From NCBI GenBank assembly GCA_965644295.1, contig CBFFRP010000435.1:62001-126000 (forward strand): 64,000 nucleotides of DNA, read 5' to 3'. The notes beneath the pieces are model-generated. The model searched no databases. It was given only the letters and a program-made list of their open reading frames with translations, and was not told the DNA's origin. Shown here piece after piece: positions 11,036 through 22,679 of the stretch (its first letter is position 1; every line of letters begins with the position of its first letter). The stretch is from Paraphysomonas bandaiensis (lineage: Eukaryota; Chrysophyceae). The position numbers were made by a program, and so were the translations under genes.

Positions 11036-12741
11036 TTAATTAAAAGTACTTACAATCGACAATCAACCGAACTTCTGCCACGTTTTCCAGTAAGAATAGA
11101 TGCAGAATATACTGCGCCAGTGCCTGTCAACTCCTGATTATATAGAAATAAATGAGGAATAACAATACGTATTATTATGTATATATTATACCACCTTCAT
11201 ATCGCAACAGGTACTGCGGGATTGCTCGAATATCGCCGTCGTTATCGACCTCTGAACCTGTACATCTCTCTGCCGTTGTATGAGTGAACTGTACAACCTA
11301 GCTGATATTAGGGTCCTTCACCAAAGCACCAACTCACTCCTGCGGTACAACTTCATTAGCACTTCTACCATCGTTGCTACAGAACAATATACCTTTATCA
11401 CCGCTACCATTTTATATAGGTAAAACTTCAGTGTCATATCAAAAAATAGAGGTGAATGGTGCGACGTCTTTGCTGTGGGAGCAGCAGCCCACTCTGATAC
11501 AGCTCAACGAATTGACAGACTGACAGAACTGAGCCTTTATACTTACTACAATGTGTCGGGATCTCACACCTCCCACTCTTTGACTATGGTGCCTATGAGT
11601 GTCAATAACTTCACTGTTGAGGAAAAAGCGGACAATACAAGACCAATATATTGACTCCGGGACCAACTGGTTAGCTTGCTGTCACTCATTGACAAGTACT
11701 ATGGTCTCTGTTGTCACAGACCCAGAGCGAAGGTATGAGATACGCAGTTCCTACCACTTCCACTAATCCTGCAGGTAACTTGTTCTCCCTCGCCTTGAGA
11801 GCTTATTCTGCATATCAACTTCCATCCACCCCTCCACAGTTCTTTCGTACGCGGTTGCCACAATGGCTCTTGAAATAGGAGTGATATTACGTCTGTATAA
11901 AACGTATATTACAAGGCATAGTCAATATCTACACAAAGCCGTTACCTCGACATAACACCTCCGATGACATCAAACTCAGATTGAAACGCAATTAGAGGGA
12001 TACCAAATAAATGAATAGACAGACATCTGATGGCAGATCTCATTCGCAGTCATATCAGCTGCGTGTGTGCACTGCTCTGTGCTGATGTGAACAGAGACCG
12101 TCGAAGCAGTCTGAATATGCTGACTGCACAGAGCCTTTCGGCCCCTCTCCAGATCGAATAAATTACTCTGATCGCTGTTCCTCAGTCCCCGAGGGCTCAG
12201 AGAAGAGTCTCGTCCCTCCTTCCTCTTGCTGTGTGCTCATCTCTGTGATTCTCATCCGATGGATATGAGTGCTCTCTCTTCCCTCTTGTTAGGCCTAAAA
12301 TAGGGTTATGAGATATGCATATGGTCACATGAACTTACGCTGATCTCGTGTGTTGTTATTGTGGGGGTGAGAGCATCGTATGAGGAGTGTGGGTGATGTG
12401 TGTGTGATGCTTGTCTTAAGAGGGAGGCATCATGATCACTTCATCACTTCACTATCAAAATCATAAAACGAACTAATTATCATGCCATCGGCACGATAAC
12501 ATAGTTATACCATGTACTACAGCAGTATACCTACAGTATATACTCAAATCAAATTTCAAATGAATAGCTTCCAACACTTCTTCTTTGGTTCTGGTGCCTG
12601 CCTGTATTGTGTGTATGTAGGGATGTATGATATATGCCTCATCATCCTGTTCGGATTACATGATATTTAGACACAACCATTGCACCCATTGGAAGGGATA
12701 AACTAACCATTTTGTACTATCTGCGTGAATATCCTTTACTC
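11036..12741. other. Spacer upstream of SPT16
   Basis: Mostly non-coding. Positions 11451-11654 hold a stop-free stretch (GEWCDVFAVGAAAHSDTAQ...TRPIY) that looks faintly protein-like, but no start, splice context or family is recognised. Positions 12010-12430 are less AT-rich and pyrimidine-rich, and could hold the SPT16 promoter. No specific site is identified. Confidence 0.3.
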
Positions 12742-15700
12742 ATGGATGTTGTAATCGATGCGGAACAATTTTTCACGAGGCTGGATCGGCTAAAACGGCA
12801 CTGGATATCTCATAAACATGAGTTTTGGGAGGGAGCGGATGCGGTATGCATACCAATGGGATCGATGAAAGATCAGAATGTGGATTACTCTAAATCATCA
12901 TCTATGCACATGTATTTGCTCGGCTATGAGTTTCCTGACTCACTCTTTGTGTTAACATCTACAAAATTGTTTTTTATGGCTGCGCAGAAGAAAGTTAATT
13001 TTGTTGAAGCCATTAAAAATGACGAGAAATTTCCGATCACAACTCTGGTCAAGACGAAGGATGAAGATGCTAATAGAGATCACTTTAAAACTATACTGGA
13101 TGAAATTAAAAAAGGTGGTGGTTCCAAGCTGGGTTCGTTAATGAAGGCGGCGTTTGAAGGGAAATTTATTGCTAGCTGGATTGACTACACATCAGAAGCA
13201 ATTGAAGTAGTGGAAGCAGGGCGCGGATTTGGATCATTATTATCGGTTAAAGATCCGATAGAGCTGGTTTGTGCATAAGTCGTGATATATGCTGCCCTAT
13301 ATTTACAATTACTGTAGGATACTTGCAAGCGTGCGGCCGTGCTGTCAAACAAAGTTCTTAAACATGGATTTGTTGCGGAGATGGAAGAAATAATAGATAA
13401 GGACGAAAAAGTCACACACGAAGATATCGCGCAAAATGTAAGCTCTGTATTATATGTTTGCGGCTTGTATATTGTCGCTCAAACTGTTGCATAAGTATTT
13501 ATTGCATGCCATTATGTCCACGTTGTATTCAGATAGAGAAGATTATCTTCGATCCTAGCAAGCTCGGTATAAAAGTGGCCCGAGAAATGGTAGAGAGTTG
13601 CTACACTCCTATTATTCAAAGTGGGGGCGATTACGATATCCGAGTTACTGCACAGAGCAACAACAAACCCATGTCCTTCGACATCATCATCTGTAGTCTG
13701 GGGGCGCGGTACCGTAGCTACTGTGGCAACATCGCACGTACGTTTATGATCGATCCGCCTCGGAAAGTCCTAGAGACATACTCGGTTTTGATGTCTCTTT
13801 GTGACAAGTGTCTGGAACAAATGGTGGTGGGGAATGAGCTGAAGGACGTGATGGAAGGAGCTAGGGCGTACCTAGAAATGAAGAAACCTGAGTTAGTCAA
13901 TTGCCTCCCGAAGTCACTTGGATTTGCGATAGGCATCGAATTCAGAGACAGTTCTAACCTCCTCAATTCCACTAATACCAATCACTTTGAGGACGGTATG
14001 GTGTTCAATCTAGCTGTTGGGCTGCATCGTGTTCCCCTCTCTGAAGGAGAGAGGAAGGGAGACCAGTACAAAGATATGAAAGAATTCTCTCTTCTAGTTG
14101 CCGACACTGTGCGAGTTCAAGCAGATGGTGTCCCCGATGTTCTTACAAAGACAAGTCGTAATGCTGCCGATGTAACATACAATATAGCAGATCAGGTTCG
14201 TAAACCGACTCGGTTCTCCTTCGGTGTGTAAGTGATGTGGATGGACGCAGGCTGACGAGGACGAGAATGATCCTGGGGCAGACCACGGAGCAGGAGATGG
14301 AGTTTATACCCGCAGGTCAGAGCGCGGTAAGGCTGAGAAAGAGGAGGCGGAAAGAAGTGCCGCCGAGCGAGCGATTCGTCAAAAGGAACTGATGGAGGAG
14401 AAACTAGCTCAGGCGAGACGAAAGGCTCAACGTGGTGGAAACGACAAAGGAAAGGGGACAGAGGAAGAGGAAGAGGCGACGGATCTTAACACCTATCCTT
14501 CTCCGGAACATTTCCCTAAAGAGGCTACACCGAATCGTCTTCGAGTAGATATGCAGCGCCAGGCTGTGATAGTACCCATTAATGGTCAGCTTATCCCATT
14601 CCATATTTCTACTATTAAAAACGTATCAATGCCGGAGCCTGATAGGGCTACGTACCTGCGAATCAACTTCTACTCTACCGGTATGGCACTCGGCAAAGAT
14701 GTACCAAAGAACATGATGCACTTAATTGCGAAGTACGGGAGCGCTTCCTCCTTTATTAAGGAGCTCACATTCCGGTCGTTAGATCCCAAGAACTTGACGA
14801 CGGCTTACAGAAATATCCAGGAGCTACGCAAGCGCCTGCGCCTAAGTGAACAGAGGGCGGAGGAGGAGAAGGACCTTGTGGTACAGGAGAAACTTGTGCG
14901 CATTCGAGACCAGCGCGTACCGAGATTGCAAGACCTCACAATGCGACCGCAATTTAGTGGGAGAAAGTCTACCGGGATGCTCGAGTCCCATCAAAATGGC
15001 CTTCGGTTCACGTCCACCAAGGGGGAGGTTATGGATGTCATGTACCGCAACATAAAACACGCATTCTTCCAGCCTTATGTAAAGAGCACAATGATTCTCC
15101 TTCATTTCCACCTCAAGGACTTCATTCTTATTAACAAAAAGAAACACAAGGATGTTCAGTTCGTAACCGAAATAGTTGACTCATCAGTCAATTTGGATTC
15201 CCAGAAAAGGTCGGCATACGACCCTGAGGAGCTTGATGAGGAACAGAGGGAGATAGAGATGAAAAAGCGCCTCCAAACAGCGTTTCACGATTTTTGTAGG
15301 AAAGTGGAGAAGGTCGCTAAGTACTATGACTTCAATCTGACCTTTGATGTACCCTACGCTGACCTTGGCTTCTACGGTAACCCCAATAAGGAGATGGTCT
15401 TTATCCAGCCCTCTTTGGGGTGTCTCGTTAATCTGACGGAGATGCCCTTTTTCGTTGTGGACCTCTCCGAGATTGAACATGTTCATTTCGAACGCGTTGA
15501 CTTTTCTACCAAGAATTTCGACATGGTTATCATATTCAAGAATTTTGATATACTTCCTCGTACAGTTGTTGCTATTGAGGTTAAGTATATGGATATGATC
15601 CAGGACTGGCTGAGTACAGTTAACATTACTTACACCACTGGACCACAGACTATGCATTGGAAGAACATCATGGACACAATAAAGAATGATGACCGCTTCT

Positions 15701-16107
15701 ATTTCGATACAGACGAAAGCGGTGATCCTAAACCTGCGGGTTGGAACTTTCTCACAGCTGAAGGGTCGGATGATGAGGATGATGAGGAAGATGATGATGA
15801 TAGTAGCTTTGCCGGAGAGTCTGCTGAGTCCGAGGAAGAGGAGGATGATAGTGATGAAAGCGACGATTCATTTGAAGACGAAGAGAGTGAGGGGTCGTAC
15901 GACGAAGATGCGGATGAGGATCTAGAGGAACAGGGAATGGTACGTATGCATAGTGCGGCTCTATCGTCTCATTGTTTCTGTGTTTTTATGCAGTCGTGGG
16001 ATGAGCTGGAGAGAGATGCGGAGGTATCAGACAAGGTCAGAAAGCAGAGAGAGAGAGAAGACGAGGCAGCGGACCATGCCCCGAGAAAAAAACGGAAGTC
16101 GCGTTGA
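12742..16107 (+). CDS. SPT16: FACT complex large subunit SPT16
   Basis: Five exons: 12742-13266, 13318-13437, 13533-14195, 14251-15939 and 15994-16107, giving 1036 aa, the normal size for SPT16. The N-terminal aminopeptidase-like fold begins MDVVIDAEQFFTRL and contains WEGADAV and YSKSS. It continues through IIQSGGDYDIR, SLGARYRSYCGNIARTF and KSLGFAIGIEFR. The middle/PH-like part has TMRPQFSGRK and ENGLRFTS-type sequence. The C-terminus is the expected long acidic tract ending in a basic KKRKSR signal. FACT is a histone chaperone that disassembles and reassembles nucleosomes ahead of polymerases in the nucleus. Introns are 51, 95, 55 and 54 nt; the last is in frame. The third donor (GTTCGT at 14196) is non-consensus; GTGTAAG at 14226 would also keep frame but leave a 25-nt intron. 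Confidence 0.97.
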
Positions 16108-16414
16108 AGATGAATTAGAATGATGTTGCTGTATCCTTCCGTGTCTGATTTGATCAGAAATTTAGTAATCTTAGGTGTTTAGTAACAGTATGAACTATTG
16201 CTATCATGGCTAACAAGTTTAATAGAAATTGATATTTATATATTTTATCAGCATCTCTTTCGTTTACTTTTGACCTCGGTGCGAGGTTTGTAGTGTTTAA
16301 GAGACTTGATTAAGTTTGCTTATTGATATGCTATTATAAGTTGTATTTGGCCACCTGTATAAGACCACGCGAATTGTAATTCGGAAATGTATAATTGTGG
16401 AATATAGATCCCTA

Positions 16415-17066
16415 ATGTCAGGTGGTGAGGAGCAAGTGGATGACAAGACTCCTATTCACATCGCGGATATACAGCGAATGGGTGAAGACCTTGTGACAAG
16501 AGTATCTGCCAGTTCTAGATCACGTGACGACGGGACCTGTTGAGTTCTGCAATATGATATGATATATATTGTGCAATTGAAGTGAGTTAATTGTGTGCAA
16601 TAGGTGAAGTCAACTCATAGGTGTAACCGGTGATTATAGTTACAAAGGAATTAAATTCAGTTACTGATGTGTGACTTCATAAGATGATATAGGGCTGAAT
16701 GGTAAACATATATAAACAGATGTTGCTGAGAACAGATGTTTCATCAGATGTTACACGAATATATATTTAGTGAAGTGTTCAGAACAATAATTATAATTTC
16801 TTACTTGAAAAAAGCGCATTGTGTTCAACACCGCAAGAAGATTAAGGTTTACGTGTAGAGCAAAGTTAACTTCAGTGAAATGTCCAATTCTAACAGGACC
16901 AGCGGACATTTATCACAGTAGTGAGACGGTTTCATCCCCTTCTGACTTCGTATGTGCTCCGGCAGAGGAAACTCCATCAGATCGCTCAACAAGGCACAGG
17001 CGCGCAAGGCCTCCAAGAGTGACGAATATGTCAGTGGTGCATTACCTTGACATACAAATTATCTAA
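16415..17066 (+). pseudogene. Short coding-like remnant split by a solo LTR
   Basis: From an ATG at 16415, about 41 codons run without a stop to the LTR at 16539. After the LTR, 16896-17066 is again open and ends in a basic Arg-rich stretch (SDRSTRHRRARPP). The two halves are not in the same frame. The Arg-rich stretch resembles the linker before copia reverse transcriptase, and RT remnants follow from 17381, so this may be older copia sequence. Function unknown. Confidence 0.3.
16539..16895 (+). repeat. Solo Ty1/copia-type LTR with 5-bp target duplication
   Basis: A 357-bp unit beginning TGTTGAGTTC and ending CCAATTCTAACA, so it has canonical TG...CA ends. It is flanked by the direct repeat GGACC at 16534-16538 and 16896-16900. 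A nearly identical unit lies on the minus strand at 59102-59457, and a decayed one at 18240-18511. No internal element sequence is adjacent, so it is a solo LTR left by LTR-LTR recombination. Confidence 0.9.
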
Positions 17067-17356
17067 TGCGTTGCTCACCGCGGTTATGGTATAAATGCTT
17101 TGATAAGTTTATTACCGTGTAAGTCCTTGAATTTATATATTATCATGTTTACTTGACCCATGTTTATTGTTTAAACGAATCTGGGGTGAATTAGTTCTGT
17201 TTGTAATATATACGTAGTAGATGATATTATGCTGATAGCTTGTCGAGATACGAGTATTATTTTGGAAATTAAGCGACGAGTGTGTGAAGGGTCAAATCGA
17301 TATTACAGAATATGAATGAGATTGGCCAGTTTGTGATCGTGAGAGTAATAAGTTAA

Positions 17357-18249
17357 CGCGAACTACGAATTGTCTCATACTTGACAGTGTACAACAAAAA
17401 CAAAAAGATATTGGCGAAGTATGTGGAGTTTCTGGGTCCACGGGACAAGACTCGGCGATACCCACTACCTAGTGATGTCATGGATAGGATCATTGTGGGG
17501 GGAGTGGAACACGTGCATTCGGCTGAAGAGCAGGAGTTTGTCGACAATTTTCCCTATCATCCATTAATAGGAGAGTTACTATTTTATATACTTATCTACT
17601 ATGAATACAAGACTGGATATATCATACGCAGTGGGAGTATTGTCACGATTTTCAACGAAAGTGAATATCGTTGTATATGTAAACGCATGATGTTGTTGTA
17701 TTTTATACACACTACATAAGTTTTGATGTGATGACCAATCCTGGCGTAACGGTCTAAACCTGGTGAAATTTTGAAAATGTGGATTTAAGTTGAGTTAATG
17801 ATGTATGTGTTTTGTAATAAGTAACGTAGTAGGTGTAAAGAGAACATGTTTTAAACACATTTAATAAATATTACATTAGTTACGTCAAAAAAGTGAGAAT
17901 GTAGCGGTTACATTTATATATAATATATACATGCATACTATAGTGCTATATATATTATTACAAAGTGCTATCTACTTTATACTTACTCATGATGCAGTGT
18001 AAACTCATGATCTATGTATTTAATGCAGTATGTACGAGAGGTACTACGGAAAAAGGCATTCAATATATAGGGAACGATTGTGATCTTTATATGTTCACTG
18101 ATGCTGACTGGGCGATTAACTTCAGAGTTATGTTTGGAGCTGGTGGGCCACTATCGTGGGGTTCCAAACTTCAGTCTACTGTAGCTACATCGACTATGCA
18201 AGCTGAGTATCTATATAAGAAATTACAGGAAATGATATGGTGTAACCGG
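17357..18249 (+). mobile_element. Ty1/copia polymerase remnant: RT C-terminus and RNase H
   Basis: One stretch (ORF from 17381) encodes SAEEQEFVDNFPYHPLIGE then YKTGYIIRSGSI, the counterpart of the copia RT end. A second (from 17965) encodes RGTTEKGIQYIG, YMFTDADW and LSWGSKLQSTVATSTMQAEY, the copia RNase H core with its catalytic aspartate. An insertion at 17693-17987 separates them. Reading from the RT part into RNase H across the duplicated CATGATG keeps frame. The protein then stops at a fusion with LTR-like sequence at about 18240, implying a deletion of everything between RNase H and the LTR. Non-functional. Confidence 0.85.
17693..17987 (+). mobile_element. Small non-autonomous element inserted in copia, 7-bp target duplication
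   Basis: The heptamer CATGATG flanks this 295-bp segment (17686-17692 and 17988-17994). Removing the segment and one heptamer leaves the copia frame continuous (…RMM then QCKLM…). About 240 bp of it matches the repeat at 10803-11035, showing that it is mobile. It has no ORF and I could not see convincing terminal inverted repeats, so its class is open. Confidence 0.7.
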
Positions 18250-18511
18250 TGATTATTGTTACAAAAAGGGAGTTAATTGCGCAGTTATACTGATGTCACT
18301 GTGTGTGACTATATATAAGACATACTGGTGAACATATGATAAACAGATGTTCACTAGATGTTGTTACATATGCATAATATGTAGTGAAGTGTTTAGATCA
18401 ATACTTATAATTTCTTACTTAAAAGTGCATATTGTGTCCAACAACGCAAGAAGATTAAGGTTTAAGAAGTGTAAAACAAAGTCAAATTCAGTGAAGTGTC
18501 GAATTCTAACA
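18240..18511 (+). repeat. Decayed, 5'-truncated copia LTR
   Basis: Starts within the LTR sequence at GGTGTAACCGGTGATTAT and ends GAATTCTAACA, paralleling 16610-16895. The first part of the LTR is missing, and the join to RNase H at its left indicates a deletion. Confidence 0.8.
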
Positions 18512-18650
18512 GGCTCCACTATCAGTCCGCACTGAATTCAATACATTGCTATACCTCAACAGTATATATATACCATCTCTTCAACGAAATATCTGTCATC
18601 AGTAACACTTGTTAGATACAAATTGTTAAATACATGCTCAAGCAAATTGC

Positions 18651-18775
18651 ACCTTGGTGCTTGCGATGACGCACAAGTAGCATTCGTAGCATCAAATAGT
18701 TAAGCACTGGTTCGTTTGACTGCAATGCTACAGTAATTTTGATTCTTAAACGCTTACTGCTGGTAATAATAAATA
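18651..18775 (+). repeat. Non-LTR element 3' tail, truncated copy
   Basis: Contains GCACCTTGGTGCTTGCGATG, ACGCACAAG and then GGTAATAATAAATAAGACATTCACTACT. These are the conserved 3' landmarks of the LINE-type family seen at 2097-2257, 23765-23940, 31100-31250 and elsewhere. Only the tail is present. Confidence 0.65.
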
Positions 18776-19927
18776 AGACATTCACTACTATAAATAATAA
18801 TGCTAAGTCCTCAAAACATTTTTTTATTTTGCTACAGCCGTAGGGGGATTACATATTTTTGCCATTTTCTGAGTAATACTTTTTAAACGGTCAATGGCTG
18901 CACATACGAGTTCTCCAGGTAAAATTTTGAAACTCGCATACTGTTTGCTTTTAACTCTACCAATGTAAACTTGGTTTCCCCTCGAAACAACTCTCTACTA
19001 ACCTAGCAATCGAAATCACTGACTAATAACTCCTTCGCAGGATCATCTTACCGTTGTACTCTTGTCTACGATATACAGTGCTTCTCTACATGTGAGACTG
19101 TCTCAAAAATAGAACTGACACAAGTGCTCTTCTTCTCGAATCTCTAATCGCTTCTCGTGACAGTCATTGACGTCGTTTTTAACTGCTGTGGGAACGTTAT
19201 TGGCGGGTCTCATTGGTTGTTCCTCAAGTCCTAACTAGTCTCAATTCTTGCGCATAAGCCATACATTCTTGAGTTTGTTAGTTCAGTTGGTCACTCCAAA
19301 CTACCATCCGAAATTATTTCAGATACTGACACTTGGGTGGCGTAACTGCACAGTAAAGCAACTTACCCAATAACCAATGATAATTATTTCTCATCATTTT
19401 TTGTCATCCGTTTTACTGAAGTTGTTACTACTACCAACCAATATTTCTACGATTATAGGGAGAAGTGATTTTATGCGATCAATATTATTTTTTCAGTTTA
19501 GCTAAACTGCATCATTACACATCGTTTATGTTCGTATTTCGGATAGGACTGTCTTTTTGAAATATTACGAAAAGGCAGTACACCGTTCAGTTTCTTATCA
19601 ACAAGCTCAACTCAACAAATTTTGCATCGGTGGACATAGGAGAAACTTATTACCACAACTACTTACCTCCATTGCAACCTGCCATAAATAAACATAGAGC
19701 TGTAATAGAGTAATGTTGACAATGTAGATGTCACTAGCGCTAGCAGGATTCTCGCAATGAAATGTTCTGAATAATACGAACATTTTGTAAAACTGACAAA
19801 CATATTTTTAAAAAACAATGTTTTTGAAAGCGCTCATCTGTAAAAAGGGGGCAGGATGATGTGGTCAAATATGCTCTGCCAAGCAATATATAGTGAAGAA
19901 AGTAATCAGTGAATGGTGTTGCCATGA
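18776..19927. other. Spacer, no gene seen
   Basis: AT-rich sequence with scattered short ORFs on both strands and no recognised motif. It would include the 3' UTR of the folate-receptor-like gene that ends at 19928. Confidence 0.4.
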
Positions 19928-20673
19928 TTATACGATCTGGCAGAGAGAAAATAACACAATAGATACACCTAACCAAAGACTATAACTAATATTCGTCCTA
20001 GCACCACTTATTTCATAACAATTCGCGTTGCATTCATCATCGGACTCTTCGCATATCTCAACATGGTAGTCTTCAAAGTACGGCGGGATACCACCCACTT
20101 CATCATTAAAAAACTCCAAAAGTCTGTCCCGAGTAGTTCCACCAGGGGCGTAATAGTTACTCGGAATAATCTGTAATTACAAAATAAGTCATTTTACAGC
20201 GCACATCAAACAAGAAATGTATTAAATCTTACTCCATCATCTCCTGAGCAAAGCTCTCCCCTGTTCCCGGGGATCACAATTCCACAGTCATCGAAGTTGG
20301 CTGGATCTGCATCGAATGCAATGCCCGAGCAGAGAGTGATTGTACCATTTTTGGTATATTGTGGTTCTTTAGGACTGCATGCGTAACAAAATATATACTG
20401 TAGAGCAATATGAGCCTTCGTACGAACAGAAGCGCACAGCTCGGAGACGCCAACTAAGTCATCATAATATCCTTGGATCTCGGCATCGACGGCTGGATCG
20501 CAGCATGCATTAGTGCGAAACATAGAACAGAATGACAATGCAACGTTAGGTTCTTTCGGCCCACGCTGTTCAGAGGGCTGTTCACCAGTAACAGTACACT
20601 TCCTCTCTGCAGAAACAGACAACACAATATAATATAATAAAAGAGACAGCGTAACAACTACACGCATTGTCAA
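19928..20673 (-). CDS. Secreted cysteine-rich protein, folate-receptor-like domain
   Basis: Two exons, 20673-20233 and 20170-19928, with a 62-nt intron; 227 aa. It opens with a clear signal peptide (MTMRVVVTLSLLLYYIVLSVSA). The mature part has a cysteine pattern like the folate-receptor/riboflavin-binding superfamily: C…FCSM…ACCDP…C…FCYACSP…LCSG…C…C. The CCDP and CYACSP blocks are the most telling. It ends with a short hydrophobic segment (SLWLGVSIVLFSLCQIV) and no cytoplasmic tail, typical of a GPI-anchor signal or a very short anchor. Expected location is the cell surface or endomembrane lumen. Ligand is unknown; binding of folate is not implied by this level of similarity. It is divergent from the gene at 21252. 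Confidence 0.6.
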
Positions 20674-21251
20674 TTCAATAGAGGTATGAATATACGATCC
20701 TATGATTAAATTTCATCTGACCGTATGATTGTATGCGTACTGTACTGACATTTTCTGTGCTTGTTATAGTCATATAGTGTACATATACCCACGAGATGTG
20801 AGAAATAGCGGGATTTTAGGGATATTAAGGTAAGGGAGGGAAGAATGTATTTCTAGATTTCCCAAAATCCTGAATTCAGATAATATTAGACAAAAAAATA
20901 ATACTGTACACGCCAAACTCAAGTTTGTGACACCTTTTATATCTTACAGCCGTTCTAAACAAAAAACTACCTACCTAAACACCTCGGAAAAATCCTACCT
21001 TTTTCAAAACCTACCCATTGAAGGTTTTCGAAAACCTATGGTTTATGTGCAAAACGAAAACCCGAAACCTCACCACCGAGGTTCTCAACAGTAGGATTTG
21101 TGGGTAGTTTTTTTGTTAAGAACGCGTGTTATGCTCCAAGAATTAAGAGCTCAATAGCAGTCCAGTGGAAAATTACATCTTTTAAGATAACACACTATCA
21201 TTTTACTTAAAATAGACGAAACCTCAGTAGCTTTACGGAATTTATCGAAGT
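20674..21251. promoter_or_regulatory. Divergent promoter region containing a foldback repeat
   Basis: Spacer of 578 bp between two divergent genes. It holds the inverted-repeat element listed at 20951-21124. No further element is recognised. Confidence 0.35.
20951..21124. repeat. Foldback/MITE-like inverted repeat
   Basis: The left arm CGTTCTAAACAAAAAACTAC at 20951 pairs with the right arm GGTAGTTTTTTTGTTAAGAACG ending at 21124. Further inside, CCTCGG and ATCCTAC pair with CCGAGG and GTAGGAT. The inner part is rich in GGTTTTCGAAAACC-type palindromes. No target duplication is clear. Confidence 0.6.
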
Positions 21252-21879
21252 ATGGTGCGTCAGGTTCCTTGGGATGAGATGCCTCGGTATTATTCCCCCA
21301 ATAAAGAGAAATTGCTTCCTGTAGAACAGAAACCTAAATCTGAAGAAGTTGAAGTCAAGAGCAAGGAGAATGACCTCAAAGAAATAGGAAGGCGAACCAG
21401 CTTCGGTGTATTGGTGAGTTACCTCTATGTATATTTTGCGGAGTTAACAGCGCAATGTTTTTGAAGAGTGGCGCGATTCTTGGATGTGCTGCTGCAACAG
21501 GTATCAGTTACTTACTATAAGGGTCCGCGTTAATTGTTTTTTATTTAGTTCAGGTAACGAACAGTGCGAAAGATATGGCGGCTGACAGAAGAGTTACTAC
21601 CGCAAAAATTTTGCGGTCTGCGGGACTTTGTGCAGGGTAAGTAATCACTTTATTCGTATTTTGTTCACTTTGATTTCGGACTTGTGTAGATTTTTTGGGG
21701 GCTACCATGGTTTGCGGAGTGCTCTGGAGTTTTCCTCTCAGATGCCCACTTCAAACTGCATGTTGACCGCTGCATTTTTTTCTCTTGCTCCTCTTCTAGC
21801 AGTCCCTAAACTTAGATCGACTTTCCCTTATGGTGTTGTACTACTTGCTATTGATGCCGCTTATGAATACAAGCCGTAA
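21252..21879 (+). CDS. Small multi-exon membrane protein, possibly Tim17/22/23-like
   Basis: Four exons: 21252-21413, 21467-21500, 21549-21636 and 21690-21879; 157 aa with frame kept. The second exon is only 34 nt. A polar, charged N-terminus is followed by glycine-rich hydrophobic segments (SGAILGCAAATG; LCAGFFGGYHGLRSALEF; a final pair around FFSLAPLLAVPKLR and GVVLLAIDAAYE). Small size, glycine spacing and an R between the last helices recall Tim17/Tim22/Tim23 inner-mitochondrial-membrane proteins. There is no diagnostic motif, so this is a guess. The first intron boundary has an alternative: an acceptor at 21450 would break frame, so 21466 is preferred. Confidence 0.5.
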
Positions 21880-22679
21880 TTTGGCATCATAGGGGTTGGA
21901 ATTGAGTACGTAGTAATTTCGTCGTGTTAGAGTATAAAATGAAAATAGTAAAAGAGTTCGTGTGCAATGCTCAACGCAGTCAAATGTAGGCCTGGTACTT
22001 GACATTTTTCAGCTCAACATATCAGACTTCAATTTCAGTACAATTCATATAGTGATACAAGTGCATCTATTACCAGATTACCAGGCTACGTAACAATTAA
22101 TAGTCAATTAATTGACGCAGGTTACAACCAATTAATCGATTCTAAAGTACGCACTCAGGTAGCTATACATCAGCTATCAGCTTGCTCAACTGTCATTTTA
22201 TTTCAGAGTCGACGATTCATGCGTAAAAACATGAGTCATCCTCCTGAGCGAATCAGTCATAATAATCTTTGCTATACTGAATAAAATAATATTTCAACTT
22301 TATTGTTTGTGGCATGCAAGTGCAAGTGCTAAAATGAATAAAGAAGTTTGAGTGTTTGTCTATTCTTTTATTATACATCCCAAATAACGATACTTTAAGA
22401 ACACTTGCAGCGTGCTTATGATTTCTTGCAGTATGCGTCCGCTAGCCCGCTAGCATCACGGGACAGTACTTGTGTCATCTGACTGGTACGTTTGTGTAGT
22501 TATTTATGATGTACTAAAGTGGTATAAATTTACTCAACTGAACAATCTGTGCTGGTGTCAATAACCAACTCTGAGACTTTACGCTGTCTGTGGTATCCAT
22601 TGCACACATAGATTGCATTTTGAGGTTGATATGAAACAAATTGAGTACACCATGCGCAGCAAGGAGAGTGCGCCTACAA
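21880..22679. other. Spacer, no gene seen
   Basis: No recognised coding sequence or RNA. ORFs on the minus strand that begin here run into the minisatellite and are artefacts of it. Confidence 0.4.

Noticed and set aside
15184-15657. 157-aa antisense ORF inside SPT16
   Set aside because: Shadow of a strongly conserved coding exon; no independent evidence.
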